Assembly: GCA_017942035.1 (NCBI GenBank) | Contig: JAGAVG010000045.1 | Location: 1-64,000, forward strand | Origin: a bacterium | GTDB lineage: Bacteria > Cyanobacteriota > Vampirovibrionia > Gastranaerophilales > Gastranaerophilaceae | Direction of reading: 5' to 3' | Length of the DNA stretch: 64,000 nt | Position numbers and translations under genes: made by a program | The notes under the pieces: model-generated | Database searches by the model: none | What the model saw: the letters and a program-made list of their open reading frames with translations, nothing else | Told to the model about the DNA's origin: nothing | Shown: in pieces, positions 1 to 6,893 of the stretch | Numbering within the stretch: position 1 is the first letter of the stretch | Layout: every line of letters starts with the position of its first letter

Positions 1-1
1 C

Positions 2-760
2 CATCCGTCCGCAATTTCGCTCTCACAAAGAGAGAGGGTAAAACATGCCTTTACCTTGGCGGAGGTCTTTTCATCACACTTTGCTGGTCATCGTAAAACC
101 GCCTTTACATTGGCGGAAGTTTTAATCACCCTCGGCATAATCGGCATTGTTGCGGCACTTACAATGCCAAATCTTATTGCTAATTATCAGAAAAAACAGA
201 CTGTTACTCAATTAAAAAAAGCGTATTCACAATTAGCACAAGCTTTAAAATTATCTGAAGTTACCAACGGAGAAGTTCAATATTGGAATCTTGATGCGCC
301 TTCTGATGAGTTTGCAAACAAATATGTTTTACCATATTTAAAGCATTCAAAAATTTTACCGGTTTCCGAGGTAAATTCAAATACAAAATATAGATTTTTA
401 GATGGTACTTATGCTTCTGCAGCATCTGGTTTTTATGGCGGTACAGCAATAGAAATTGCCGATGGAACAATTATAACTGTTGACAGTTGGACTCCGAGTG
501 ATAATAGTTTTAGGACTTTTTATATAGACATAAATGGTTATAAAAAGCCGAATGTTTTTGGAAAAGACATGTTTGTATTTTGGCTAAGATCAGGAGCAGA
601 CTTAAAACCATATTTTCACCAATATACAAGAGAGGAGCTGTTATTTGATACTAGTCTTCTTCAGCGGTGTACAAAAGATAAAACTTCGTTTGCTGGAATG
701 GGTTGTGCTACAGTGATTATGCTTGACGGCTGGGAGATTAAGGATGATTACCCTTGGTAA
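2..760 (+). CDS. Prepilin-like (pseudopilin) protein, 5' end cut by window edge
   Basis: Type IV prepilin/pseudopilin, expected to be processed by a prepilin peptidase and assembled by a type II secretion/pilus machine such as the one at 10.2-16.1 kb. The cleavage motif is A|FTLAEV followed by the hydrophobic helix LITLGIIGIVAALTMP; the C-terminus is DGWEIKDDYPW. The frame is open to the left edge, so the start is not visible. TTG at 56 is the first usable in-window start, and the ATG at 45 is out of frame. Upstream residues read LSQRERVKHAFTLAEV: the dispersed repeat at 20-38 translated in frame and joined to a first copy of the FTLAEV motif, so the motif occurs twice. The middle is unlike the other prepilins here. 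The family call is firm; the start and substrate are unknown. Confidence 0.85.
   Translation, partial: HPSAISLSQRERVKHAFTLAEVFSSHFAGHRKTAFTLAEVLITLGIIGIVAALTMPNLIANYQKKQTVTQLKKAYSQLAQALKLSEVTNGEVQYWNLDAPSDEFANKYVLPYLKHSKILPVSEVNSNTKYRFLDGTYASAASGFYGGTAIEIADGTIITVDSWTPSDNSFRTFYIDINGYKKPNVFGKDMFVFWLRSGADLKPYFHQYTREELLFDTSLLQRCTKDKTSFAGMGCATVIMLDGWEIKDDYPW
20..38. repeat. Short dispersed palindromic repeat (CTCTC...GAGAGGG)
   Basis: CTCTCACAAAGAGAGAGGG forms a small hairpin. An identical copy lies at 48581-48599, downstream of another prepilin. Here it is in frame with the prepilin and would be translated as LSQRERV. Confidence 0.7.
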
Positions 761-860
761 ATAAATAAGGACAATTTGCCAGCCGTTCTATTGAACGAAA
801 TTGACAAGATTTAACCAAAATCGGCAACACGTATGGCCGGACTGTGTCCGGTGGTAAATT
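725..860 (+). repeat. Prepilin 3' cassette: last codons plus conserved 3' flank
   Basis: The last prepilin codons (DGWEIKDDYPW, stop) and about 100 bp beyond closely match, in opposite orientation, the 3' end and flank of the prepilin at 56066-56905. Shared elements include a 3' arm ATTTGCCAGCCGT, inverted with respect to the codons for DGW, and a CCGGAC-N3-GTCCGG hairpin at 837-851. Here the arm pairing is imperfect (11 of 14) because the codons differ. Confidence 0.75.
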
Positions 861-905
861 AGGTTAGTATGATGCAATAAATTGCACTCTACACATTTAC
901 AAACT

Positions 906-923
906 GGTAGACTAAAGTCTACC
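906..923. repeat. Dispersed 18-bp palindrome (family A)
   Basis: GGTAGACTAAAGTCTACC. Exact copies occur at 9274, 23604, 25508, 32592, 32728, 47640 and 56820; degenerate copies at 23380 and 28695. Most are intergenic; two are translated inside prepilin leaders as SRVDFSLP. Confidence 0.85.
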
Positions 924-992
924 CTACTCTCTGTCCTTTTGTTTTCTGTTCCTCTATAAAAATATTAATTATTAAAAAATAATAAATTTTCC

Positions 993-1020
993 TTGTTTAT
1001 TGCATTTGATAACTTATAAT
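993..1020 (+). promoter_or_regulatory. grpE promoter
   Basis: TTGTTT (993-998), a 16-bp spacer and TATAAT (1015-1020) predict a start near 1027. This excludes the TTG codon at 1000 as the grpE start and leaves a leader with AGAGGTG before ATG 1054. Confidence 0.6.
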
Positions 1021-1053
1021 AAAAATAAGGTATATTATAAAAGAGGTGCAATA

Positions 1054-1662
1054 ATGACAGAACAAAACAATCCGTTTAATGGCAATATGAGTGAAGCTTT
1101 AGACGAGCAAATTAAAAAAGAACAAGAACAAAACTCAGAAAAAGAAATTGAAAAAGATGAAAATAAAGAGCATCACCATCATAAACATGGAAAACATGAC
1201 AAAGAAGATAAAAAATTAAAAGAGCTTCAAGAAAAATATGATACTTTAAACCAACAGTATGTAAGACTTGCGGCCGATTTTGACAATTACAGAAAACGTC
1301 AGGCGCAAGAAAGAGAAGATTTACTAAAATATGGTGCGGAAAATGCGTTGAAAAAAATGATAGAAGTTCTTGATAACTTTGAACGCGGTAAAAAAGCGCT
1401 TGCGGAAGTTCAGGATTGCGAAAAGGTTAAGGAAAGTTTTGACCTTGTGCATAAACAGGTGGAAGATACTCTTGTAAAATTAGGATTAGAAAAAATAGAA
1501 GCCGAAGGCAAAGAGTTTGATCCGAATTTCCACGAAGCAGTTATGCAGACTCCAACAACAGAATATCCGGAAAATACTATTATTGCTGAACTACAAAAGG
1601 GTTACAAGATGGGTGATAAAGTCTTGCGTCCGACATTAGTTAATGTTGCATCTGCTGGATAA
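1054..1662 (+). CDS. grpE: GrpE, nucleotide exchange factor of DnaK
   Basis: Cytoplasmic co-chaperone that releases ADP from DnaK. The product is 202 aa, the usual length. It has a charged, disordered N-terminus with a histidine-rich run (residues about 35-45), then the long helix (LQEKYDTLNQQYVRLAADFDNY), and the C-terminal beta-domain signature with NFHEAVMQTP and KGYKMGDKVLRPTLVNVA. The start is ATG 1054, preceded by AGAGGTG; an upstream in-frame TTG lies before the predicted transcription start. No dnaK or dnaJ is next to it, so it is separated from the common hrcA-grpE-dnaK cluster. The His-rich stretch might bind metal, but that is a guess. Confidence 0.95.
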   Translation: MTEQNNPFNGNMSEALDEQIKKEQEQNSEKEIEKDENKEHHHHKHGKHDKEDKKLKELQEKYDTLNQQYVRLAADFDNYRKRQAQEREDLLKYGAENALKKMIEVLDNFERGKKALAEVQDCEKVKESFDLVHKQVEDTLVKLGLEKIEAEGKEFDPNFHEAVMQTPTTEYPENTIIAELQKGYKMGDKVLRPTLVNVASAG

Positions 1663-1742
1663 TATTTTTACTACTTTTTTATATTTGTCGTATAATATCT
1701 GTATTAGTATTAGTAAGGGGTGCTTTAGCCTGCGCGTAGAAT

Positions 1743-3491
1743 ATGAAAAGTAGTAAAATTTTAGCAAAAACTTTAACTTGTACCGTTTTGTTATTTCAGA
1801 TGAATTTGTCTGTTCAGGCTGTTCATATACCTGAAACTACTTTAAAAATAGCTAGAGAGGCACATATTAAAGAAGCTGCGTTGAAAAACAAGCCTTCCTC
1901 TCAGGTTATACGTGTGGGAATAGGGGATATTGGATTTAAAAATTATACATATAAAACAGTCGGACTTTACGGAACTTCTCTGATTTATATATATAATGAC
2001 AACGCGTTAATTCAAGAGCTGCCGGCAAATACAGGGTTAATTATAAAATTAACTTCTGACGGGCAATTTAATCTTTCGATGGAAGATGGTTCAATCATTG
2101 CAAATGTTCAAGGGCCTGTCAGAATAACATGCCCAAAAGGACTTTTAGGTGTAAAAGGTTTGAAAAGAGCCGGTTCAAACGCGCTTTATCACGGAGCGTT
2201 TGAAATAGTTAAAGCAAATGCAGGAAGTTTTAACGTAGTTAATATGATTGAAGTTGAAGAGTATTTGAAAGGTGTTGTTCCAAACGAAATGCCTGTGAGG
2301 TTTGGGCTGGAAGCTTTAAAGGCTCAAAGTGTTGCCGCAAGAAATTATGTGCTTTCTCCGAGAGTTAAGGCATCTAATAATTATGATGTTGTGGATTCTG
2401 TGGCAAGTCAGGTGTATTTTGGGGCAAATACGGAAAAAGAACTTTCAAATCAGGCCGTTAAAGAAACCGAGGGGGTCGTCGCGCTTTATGACTGGAACTT
2501 AATCCTTGCGCAATACAGCTCAACAGCCGGCGGGTATACGGAAAGTTACTCCAACGCTTTTTCTGACCCTAAAACGAAAGCTTTTCCGTCAGAAGGCAAA
2601 CCTTTTTTGATTGCAAAACCCGATATAATAGGGCAAGTGCCTTTGAATGATGAAGAGGCGGCATATAAATTTTATTCGACAAAGCCGGATTCTTATGACA
2701 TTCGCTCGCCTTATTATAGATGGCAGAAAGAATGGAACGTAAAAGAACTCCATGACATTTTAGAAAAAAATCTTCCTTCTCAGTCGGCGGCCGGATTTGT
2801 TCAGCCTGCGTTTAATAAGGGCCAGAAACTCGGGGATTTGCAAGGGTTAAAAGTTAAGCGCCGCGGAGAATCTGGAAAGATTATGGAGCTTGAAATTTAT
2901 ACAAGCGGCGGAAATTATAAAGTTTTCAAGGAACTTATGATAAGGCGGCTTCTCACAAAAGACGGAAAAGCTTTGCCGAGTGCGAATGTTGTGTTTGAAT
3001 TGACAAACGATGAGAGCGGAAAACTCATCAATATTAAAGCCTATGGCGGAGGGTTTGGTCATGGTGTCGGTATGAGCCAGTTTGGAGCAGGCTTTATGGG
3101 TGGAGAACTCCATCTTCCTTATACAAAAATTCTTCAGCATTACTATAGCGGAATAACACTCGGGACAAAGCCTTTCAACCTTTCGAAAACTGAGGGGCAA
3201 AATGTTGTGAGCCAGCATTTTTACACTGATAGAAAATACGGCAAAATTCTGATTGATAATAAAAACGGCGCATCAAAAATTATCGTAAATCTTAACGGAA
3301 AAGAACAAGTTTGCGAACTGCCGGCCGGAATTATGTCAGCAAAAAGATTTGTGGAAATTGATATTTCCAAACATATTAATAAAGGTAGAAACGACATAAC
3401 GTTTTATTACCCTGAAAATGAAAAAGAAAACAAAACAATAAAAATATATGTGGAATTGGTAGAAAAAGATGACAACAACGGTATCTGGTAA
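1743..3491 (+). CDS. SpoIID/LytB-domain cell-wall protein
   Basis: Exported protein (signal peptide about residues 1-26) of the SpoIID/LytB family, which acts on peptidoglycan: lytic transglycosylase in SpoIID, amidase enhancer in LytB. The signature EYLKGVVPNEMP...EALKAQSVAARNYVL lies at about 173-205. The second family motif, GGGFGHGVGMSQFGA, lies at about 433-447. A C-terminal beta-rich tail follows. The gene overlaps murJ by 23 bp, so the two are translated together, pairing a wall-remodelling enzyme with the lipid II flippase. A -10 TATAAT at 1691-1696 gives a leader of about 40 nt. The family is not restricted to spore formers, and nothing else here suggests sporulation. Confidence 0.88.
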   Translation: MKSSKILAKTLTCTVLLFQMNLSVQAVHIPETTLKIAREAHIKEAALKNKPSSQVIRVGIGDIGFKNYTYKTVGLYGTSLIYIYNDNALIQELPANTGLIIKLTSDGQFNLSMEDGSIIANVQGPVRITCPKGLLGVKGLKRAGSNALYHGAFEIVKANAGSFNVVNMIEVEEYLKGVVPNEMPVRFGLEALKAQSVAARNYVLSPRVKASNNYDVVDSVASQVYFGANTEKELSNQAVKETEGVVALYDWNLILAQYSSTAGGYTESYSNAFSDPKTKAFPSEGKPFLIAKPDIIGQVPLNDEEAAYKFYSTKPDSYDIRSPYYRWQKEWNVKELHDILEKNLPSQSAAGFVQPAFNKGQKLGDLQGLKVKRRGESGKIMELEIYTSGGNYKVFKELMIRRLLTKDGKALPSANVVFELTNDESGKLINIKAYGGGFGHGVGMSQFGAGFMGGELHLPYTKILQHYYSGITLGTKPFNLSKTEGQNVVSQHFYTDRKYGKILIDNKNGASKIIVNLNGKEQVCELPAGIMSAKRFVEIDISKHINKGRNDITFYYPENEKENKTIKIYVELVEKDDNNGIW

Positions 3492-5088
3492 TGATAACAG
3501 TAAAACAACAAGCCTTTTAAAAGCCGCTTGGCTGATTGCGCTTGTTACTATAGTCAGTAAATTAATAGGATTTATCCGCGATGTAGTAATAGCAAACTTT
3601 TACGGAGCTTCAATGGTGTCAGATGCGTATTTTTATGCGTATCAAATCCCCTCGCTTGCGCTATTGCTTTTGGGCGGAGTTGGCGGACCTTTTCATAGCG
3701 CGACGGTTGCGGTGTTTTCGAAACTTATTCCGGATTTGAAAGAAAAGCCGCAGGAGGAAGTTAATCGTTTATACAGCACTTTTATGACGACAACGATTTT
3801 ATTTTTCGTCATTTTAGGGTTAATTTTTTACATATTTTCAACCCCTATAATGAATTTGATAATTTCAGACGGAACCCCTCAGCTTGTTGCGCTTGCATCA
3901 TCTCATTTAAAAATTATGACTCCGATATTTGTCATAGGCGGAGTTTGCGGAATTTATTACGGGCTTTTGGTTACATACAAAGAATTTATGCTCCCGAATT
4001 TGTCGCCGATTGTTATGAGCCTTGTGATAATCTTGATGATAAGTTTTGCGCATGACGGAAATTCTGGTAAAGTCCTTGCGATTGCAACAACAGTCGGTGC
4101 GATTTGCCAGTGGCTTTTACAATACCCTAAAATCAGAAAATTGGGCTATAAATTAAAACCGAATTTTGACATAAAAAATCCTGAATATAAAAATATTTGC
4201 GAACTTCTTTTTCCGGCGGTTTTATCTTCAACTGTCGGACAACTGCATATTTACGTCGATATGTTTTTCACATCATCATTAAGAGAGGGTGCTTGGACGG
4301 CAATCGGGTTTGCAAACAGGGTTTTCCAGTTTCCGGTTGGAATTTTGACCGTTGCATTTCTTGTTCCTTTGTTTCCGATTTTTGCAAGACTTGTTGCCGA
4401 AAACGACATGGACGGAATTCGTAAATATTTTAACAAAGGTGTCGGAATTCTTTTCTTTGGTGCAATCCCTATTATTATAGGAATTCTTCTTTTAGGATAT
4501 GACGGCGTAAGTCTGATTTTTGAACGCGGCGAATTTGGCCAGAATGCCACAATGATGGTAACGGAAGCCTTATGGTTTTTGTCCGTTTCAATTTTGCCTT
4601 ATGTGTTTAGAGACAGTATAACAAGGGTTTATTACTCGTTTAACGATTCCAAAACTCCTTTTGTTGTTGCGTTTTCATCAATTGTGCTAAAGGTGCTTTT
4701 GAATTACATATTCATAATTAAAATGGGAATGAGTATCGGCGGAATTACACTGTCAACTTCATTAGTAACATTGTTTAATGCCATTGTTTTAGGATATTTT
4801 ATAAAAAATAAAATAACGATGGATTACAAATCACTTTTCAAAAACCTTGCTAAAATGTTTGCGGCGGGTATTGTATGTTTTTTAATATCTTATGTTGCGG
4901 CATACCTGTTTGATTTGTACCATCCTCAATTGCTTTCTGATGTTTATAATTATCTTTGGAAAGCCGTCAAGATTTGTGTTGTGGGAATTATTTGCGTCGG
5001 AAGTTATGTTGGCTTGAATTTGGCTTTTAAAATGGAATATGCCGAAGAATTAATGACAAGGTTCATAAAAAAAATTAGGAGATGCTGA
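3469..5088 (+). CDS. murJ: MurJ/MviN lipid II flippase
   Basis: Polytopic inner-membrane protein of the MOP superfamily that flips lipid II to the periplasmic side for peptidoglycan synthesis. The 539-aa product has about 14 hydrophobic segments and the family start KLIGFIRDVVIANFYGAS...SDAYFYAYQIPSL, followed by GGVGGPFHSA. ATG 3469 lies inside the 3' end of the spoIID-like gene. The last three codons and stop (Arg-Arg-Cys-stop) are supplied by the 30-bp repeat at 5077-5106. The natural C-terminus may therefore have been replaced by a few residues when the repeat or the GIY-YIG cassette arrived. Confidence 0.95.
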   Translation: MTTTVSGNDNSKTTSLLKAAWLIALVTIVSKLIGFIRDVVIANFYGASMVSDAYFYAYQIPSLALLLLGGVGGPFHSATVAVFSKLIPDLKEKPQEEVNRLYSTFMTTTILFFVILGLIFYIFSTPIMNLIISDGTPQLVALASSHLKIMTPIFVIGGVCGIYYGLLVTYKEFMLPNLSPIVMSLVIILMISFAHDGNSGKVLAIATTVGAICQWLLQYPKIRKLGYKLKPNFDIKNPEYKNICELLFPAVLSSTVGQLHIYVDMFFTSSLREGAWTAIGFANRVFQFPVGILTVAFLVPLFPIFARLVAENDMDGIRKYFNKGVGILFFGAIPIIIGILLLGYDGVSLIFERGEFGQNATMMVTEALWFLSVSILPYVFRDSITRVYYSFNDSKTPFVVAFSSIVLKVLLNYIFIIKMGMSIGGITLSTSLVTLFNAIVLGYFIKNKITMDYKSLFKNLAKMFAAGIVCFLISYVAAYLFDLYHPQLLSDVYNYLWKAVKICVVGIICVGSYVGLNLAFKMEYAEELMTRFIKKIRRC

Positions 5089-5106
5089 AATAAATTCAGC
5101 ATGACA
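5077..5106 (+). repeat. 30-bp hairpin repeat, left copy bracketing the GIY-YIG gene
   Basis: Contains the inverted repeat ATGCTGAA-taaa-TTCAGCAT and is identical over 30 bp to 5452-5481. It includes the murJ stop codon. A reverse-orientation relative lies at 37143-37171. Confidence 0.85.
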
Positions 5107-5114
5107 TGACTATT

Positions 5115-5405
5115 ATGGAAAAATCTTATTATGTTTATATAATAACAAACAAAACGAATAATGTTTTTTATATTGGTGTTACATCAAATATTGTAAAGAG
5201 AATTTATGAACACAAAAATAATTTAGTAGAAGGTTTTTCAAGTCGTTATAATGTGCATAAGCTTGTTTACTTTGAAATAACAGAAGATATTGAAAGTGCA
5301 ATAAAACGTGAAAAACAACTAAAAAATTGGCATAGAGATTGGAAAATAAATTTGATAAAAGAAAAAAACCCTGACTTTATAGATTTATATGATAGTATAA
5401 TTTAA
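5115..5405 (+). CDS. Small GIY-YIG nuclease-domain protein
   Basis: Stand-alone GIY-YIG endonuclease domain of the UPF0213/YhbQ-like type, about 96 aa. The opening YYVYIITNKTNNVFYIGVTS gives the two GIY-like strands; KRIYEHK supplies the following basic helix, and AIKREKQLKNWHRDWK the C-terminal helix. Members of this family are thought to be DNA-processing nucleases, but the substrate is unknown. Neither possible start (ATG 5106 or 5115) has a good Shine-Dalgarno sequence; 5115 matches the family's usual beginning. Exact 30-bp direct repeats flank the gene, suggesting that it was moved or inserted as a unit. Confidence 0.85.
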   Translation: MEKSYYVYIITNKTNNVFYIGVTSNIVKRIYEHKNNLVEGFSSRYNVHKLVYFEITEDIESAIKREKQLKNWHRDWKINLIKEKNPDFIDLYDSII

Positions 5406-5415
5406 AAGACACATC

Positions 5416-5481
5416 ATGTCATCCTGAACTTGTTTCAGGATCTCAATATTAAGGAGATGCTGAAATAAATTCAGCATGACA
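5416..5481. repeat. Two adjacent hairpin repeats after the GIY-YIG gene
   Basis: The first (5416-5442) has the stem ATCCTGAA-cttg-TTTCAGGAT. The second (5452-5481) is the exact partner of the repeat at 5077-5106. Relatives of the first lie at 9302-9328, 23250-23283 and 47334-47372. Confidence 0.8.
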
Positions 5482-5515
5482 AATAAAGAATATTATCAAA
5501 AAATAGGAAATTATT

Positions 5516-6103
5516 ATGATAGAACATTCTGAAAAAATAAAAAAAATACTAGAAAATGACGGGGTAATCGCCTTTGTTACGGACACCGTCTGGGGGCTCG
5601 GATGCCTTCCCCAGTCAGAAAAAGCCGTTAGAAAAATTTATGAAATCAAAAAGCGCGAGGCTCAAAAACCTCTGATTTTGATGTCAAACGAAATTTATCA
5701 CCTTTTTGAATACGTGCAACCAATCCCGAAAGTTGGACAGAAACTTATTAAAAAATATTTTCCGGGTGCGTTAACCCTTGTATTGGAAAAAAGCGAAAAA
5801 ACTCCGGATTTCGTAACTTCAAATATGAACACGGTAGGGATAAGAGTTCCGAATAACAAAATTTTTAAGGAAATCTGCGAGATTGCACCGGAGCATGTTC
5901 TTGCAACGACAAGCGCAAACCTTTCTCACCAGCCTTCGGCAAAAAGTTATGAACAGGCTTACGAAAATATGAACGGACTCGTGGATTTGGTGGTGAAAGA
6001 TTACAGCGAAACTTGCGAAGGCTTGGAATCTACAGTCTGCGGAGTTTTCGCAGAGGATTTGAAAATCTTCCGTCAGGGTGCAATTAATATCGAACTTGAT
6101 TAA
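5516..6103 (+). CDS. tsaC: Threonylcarbamoyl-AMP synthase (Sua5/YciO/YrdC family)
   Basis: Makes threonylcarbamoyl-AMP from threonine, bicarbonate and ATP for the t6A37 modification of ANN-decoding tRNAs. The 195-aa product carries the YrdC fold. FVTDTVWGLGC near residue 20, KKREAQKPLILM with the basic substrate pocket, PGALTLVL, VGIRVPN and ATTSANLSHQPSA are all family hallmarks. It is the short TsaC form, without the C-terminal Sua5 domain. ATG 5516 follows an AGGAAA sequence. The stop codon overlaps the -35 box of the next gene, so the HEPN/MNT pair has its own promoter. Confidence 0.93.
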   Translation: MIEHSEKIKKILENDGVIAFVTDTVWGLGCLPQSEKAVRKIYEIKKREAQKPLILMSNEIYHLFEYVQPIPKVGQKLIKKYFPGALTLVLEKSEKTPDFVTSNMNTVGIRVPNNKIFKEICEIAPEHVLATTSANLSHQPSAKSYEQAYENMNGLVDLVVKDYSETCEGLESTVCGVFAEDLKIFRQGAINIELD

Positions 6104-6124
6104 AGCCCTAAAATATGTTAAAAT
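6096..6124 (+). promoter_or_regulatory. Leaderless extended -10 promoter of the HEPN/MNT pair
   Basis: TTGATT (6096-6101), a 17-bp spacer, then TGtTAAAAT (6116-6124). The ATG at 6131 lies 6 nt after the hexamer, at the expected transcription start. Confidence 0.7.
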
Positions 6125-6130
6125 TGCTTT

Positions 6131-6538
6131 ATGGAAATTATAGATTTATCATCGTTTAAAAAAGCTATAAATAGTTTGAATGAAGTTATTATTAAATATA
6201 ACGAAAATAAAGACGATTTAATCGTTCGTGACTCAATGATTCAGCGTTTTGAATATACATATTCTCTTGCTTTGAAAATGTTAAAAAGATACTTTTCAAA
6301 AAGTGCATTTGTTTTGGAAAATATCGAAGATATGACATTCAACAACATGATAAGAACAGCAGGCAAAATGGGGCTGGTTTCCGAACTTGAGAAATGGGAT
6401 AATTTTAGAAAGATGCGTAATTTGACATCTCACACTTATGATGAAAATGTTGCTGCTGCAGTTGTGAGTGTTATAAAAGATTTTTATGATGAAGTAGAGA
6501 ATTTATGCGAAAATTTGGACAAAAAAATTAATGGATAA
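6131..6538 (+). CDS. HEPN-like nucleotidyltransferase partner (HI0074 family)
   Basis: A 135-aa all-helical protein resembling HI0074, the 'nucleotidyltransferase substrate-binding' family that is structurally HEPN. Visible features are RFEYTYSLALKMLKRY in helix 1 and FRKMRNLTSHTYDE near residue 100, where the HEPN R-x(4-6)-H-like element falls. It overlaps the next gene by 8 bp, the usual arrangement of HEPN/MNT modules, several of which act as toxin-antitoxin pairs with the nucleotidyltransferase inactivating the HEPN RNase. The mRNA should be leaderless. The family call is good; toxin activity is inference. Confidence 0.82.
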   Translation: MEIIDLSSFKKAINSLNEVIIKYNENKDDLIVRDSMIQRFEYTYSLALKMLKRYFSKSAFVLENIEDMTFNNMIRTAGKMGLVSELEKWDNFRKMRNLTSHTYDENVAAAVVSVIKDFYDEVENLCENLDKKING

Positions 6539-6839
6539 ATTTGGACTTACAGAAAATCAACTGAGTTTTATATTGAAAATTTTAAACGAAAATATTTCTA
6601 AAAAAGATGTGAAATATTATATTTTCGGGTCGCGCGCAAAAGGTACGTTCAAAAAATTTTCTGATGTAGATATCGCAATAAATTTAAACCCGAATAAACT
6701 TGAGCCTGAGACTTTAGCTAAAATCCTGATTGATTTTGAGGACTCTCTTTTTCCTTATAAGGTAGATATTATTGATTTGAACGGAATAGATGAGAAATTT
6801 TTTAATTATATAGAAAATGATTTAGTTCAAATAAATTAA
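6531..6839 (+). CDS. MNT-type minimal nucleotidyltransferase
   Basis: A 102-aa DNA polymerase beta-like nucleotidyltransferase. The core FGSRAKGTFKKFSDVDIAI has the GS motif and both aspartates of the first D-x-D pair; VDIID about 30 residues later gives the third acidic position. It is translationally coupled (8-bp overlap) to the HEPN-like protein. In characterised HEPN/MNT pairs this partner AMPylates and neutralises the HEPN toxin. The catalytic residues appear intact, so it should be active. Confidence 0.85.
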   Translation: MDKFGLTENQLSFILKILNENISKKDVKYYIFGSRAKGTFKKFSDVDIAINLNPNKLEPETLAKILIDFEDSLFPYKVDIIDLNGIDEKFFNYIENDLVQIN

Positions 6840-6880
6840 AATCTTTACAAAATTTACTAACAAAAAAATTTTTTTTAGTG

Positions 6881-6893
6881 TATTATTTTTATT
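6881..6893 (+). promoter_or_regulatory. Probable leaderless promoter of the decarboxylase gene
   Basis: TATTAT (6881-6886) directly preceded by TG lies 7 nt before ATG 6894. No convincing -35 box is present. A long A/T run sits upstream. Confidence 0.45.

Noticed and set aside
1000-1053. N-terminal extension of GrpE from TTG 1000
   Set aside because: It begins before the predicted transcription start and lacks a ribosome-binding site; ATG 1054 has both.
1743-3491. Evidence of sporulation from a SpoIID homologue
   Set aside because: SpoIID/LytB domains occur in many non-sporulating bacteria, and the window has Lpt, AsmA-like and secretin genes of a Gram-negative envelope with no other sporulation genes.
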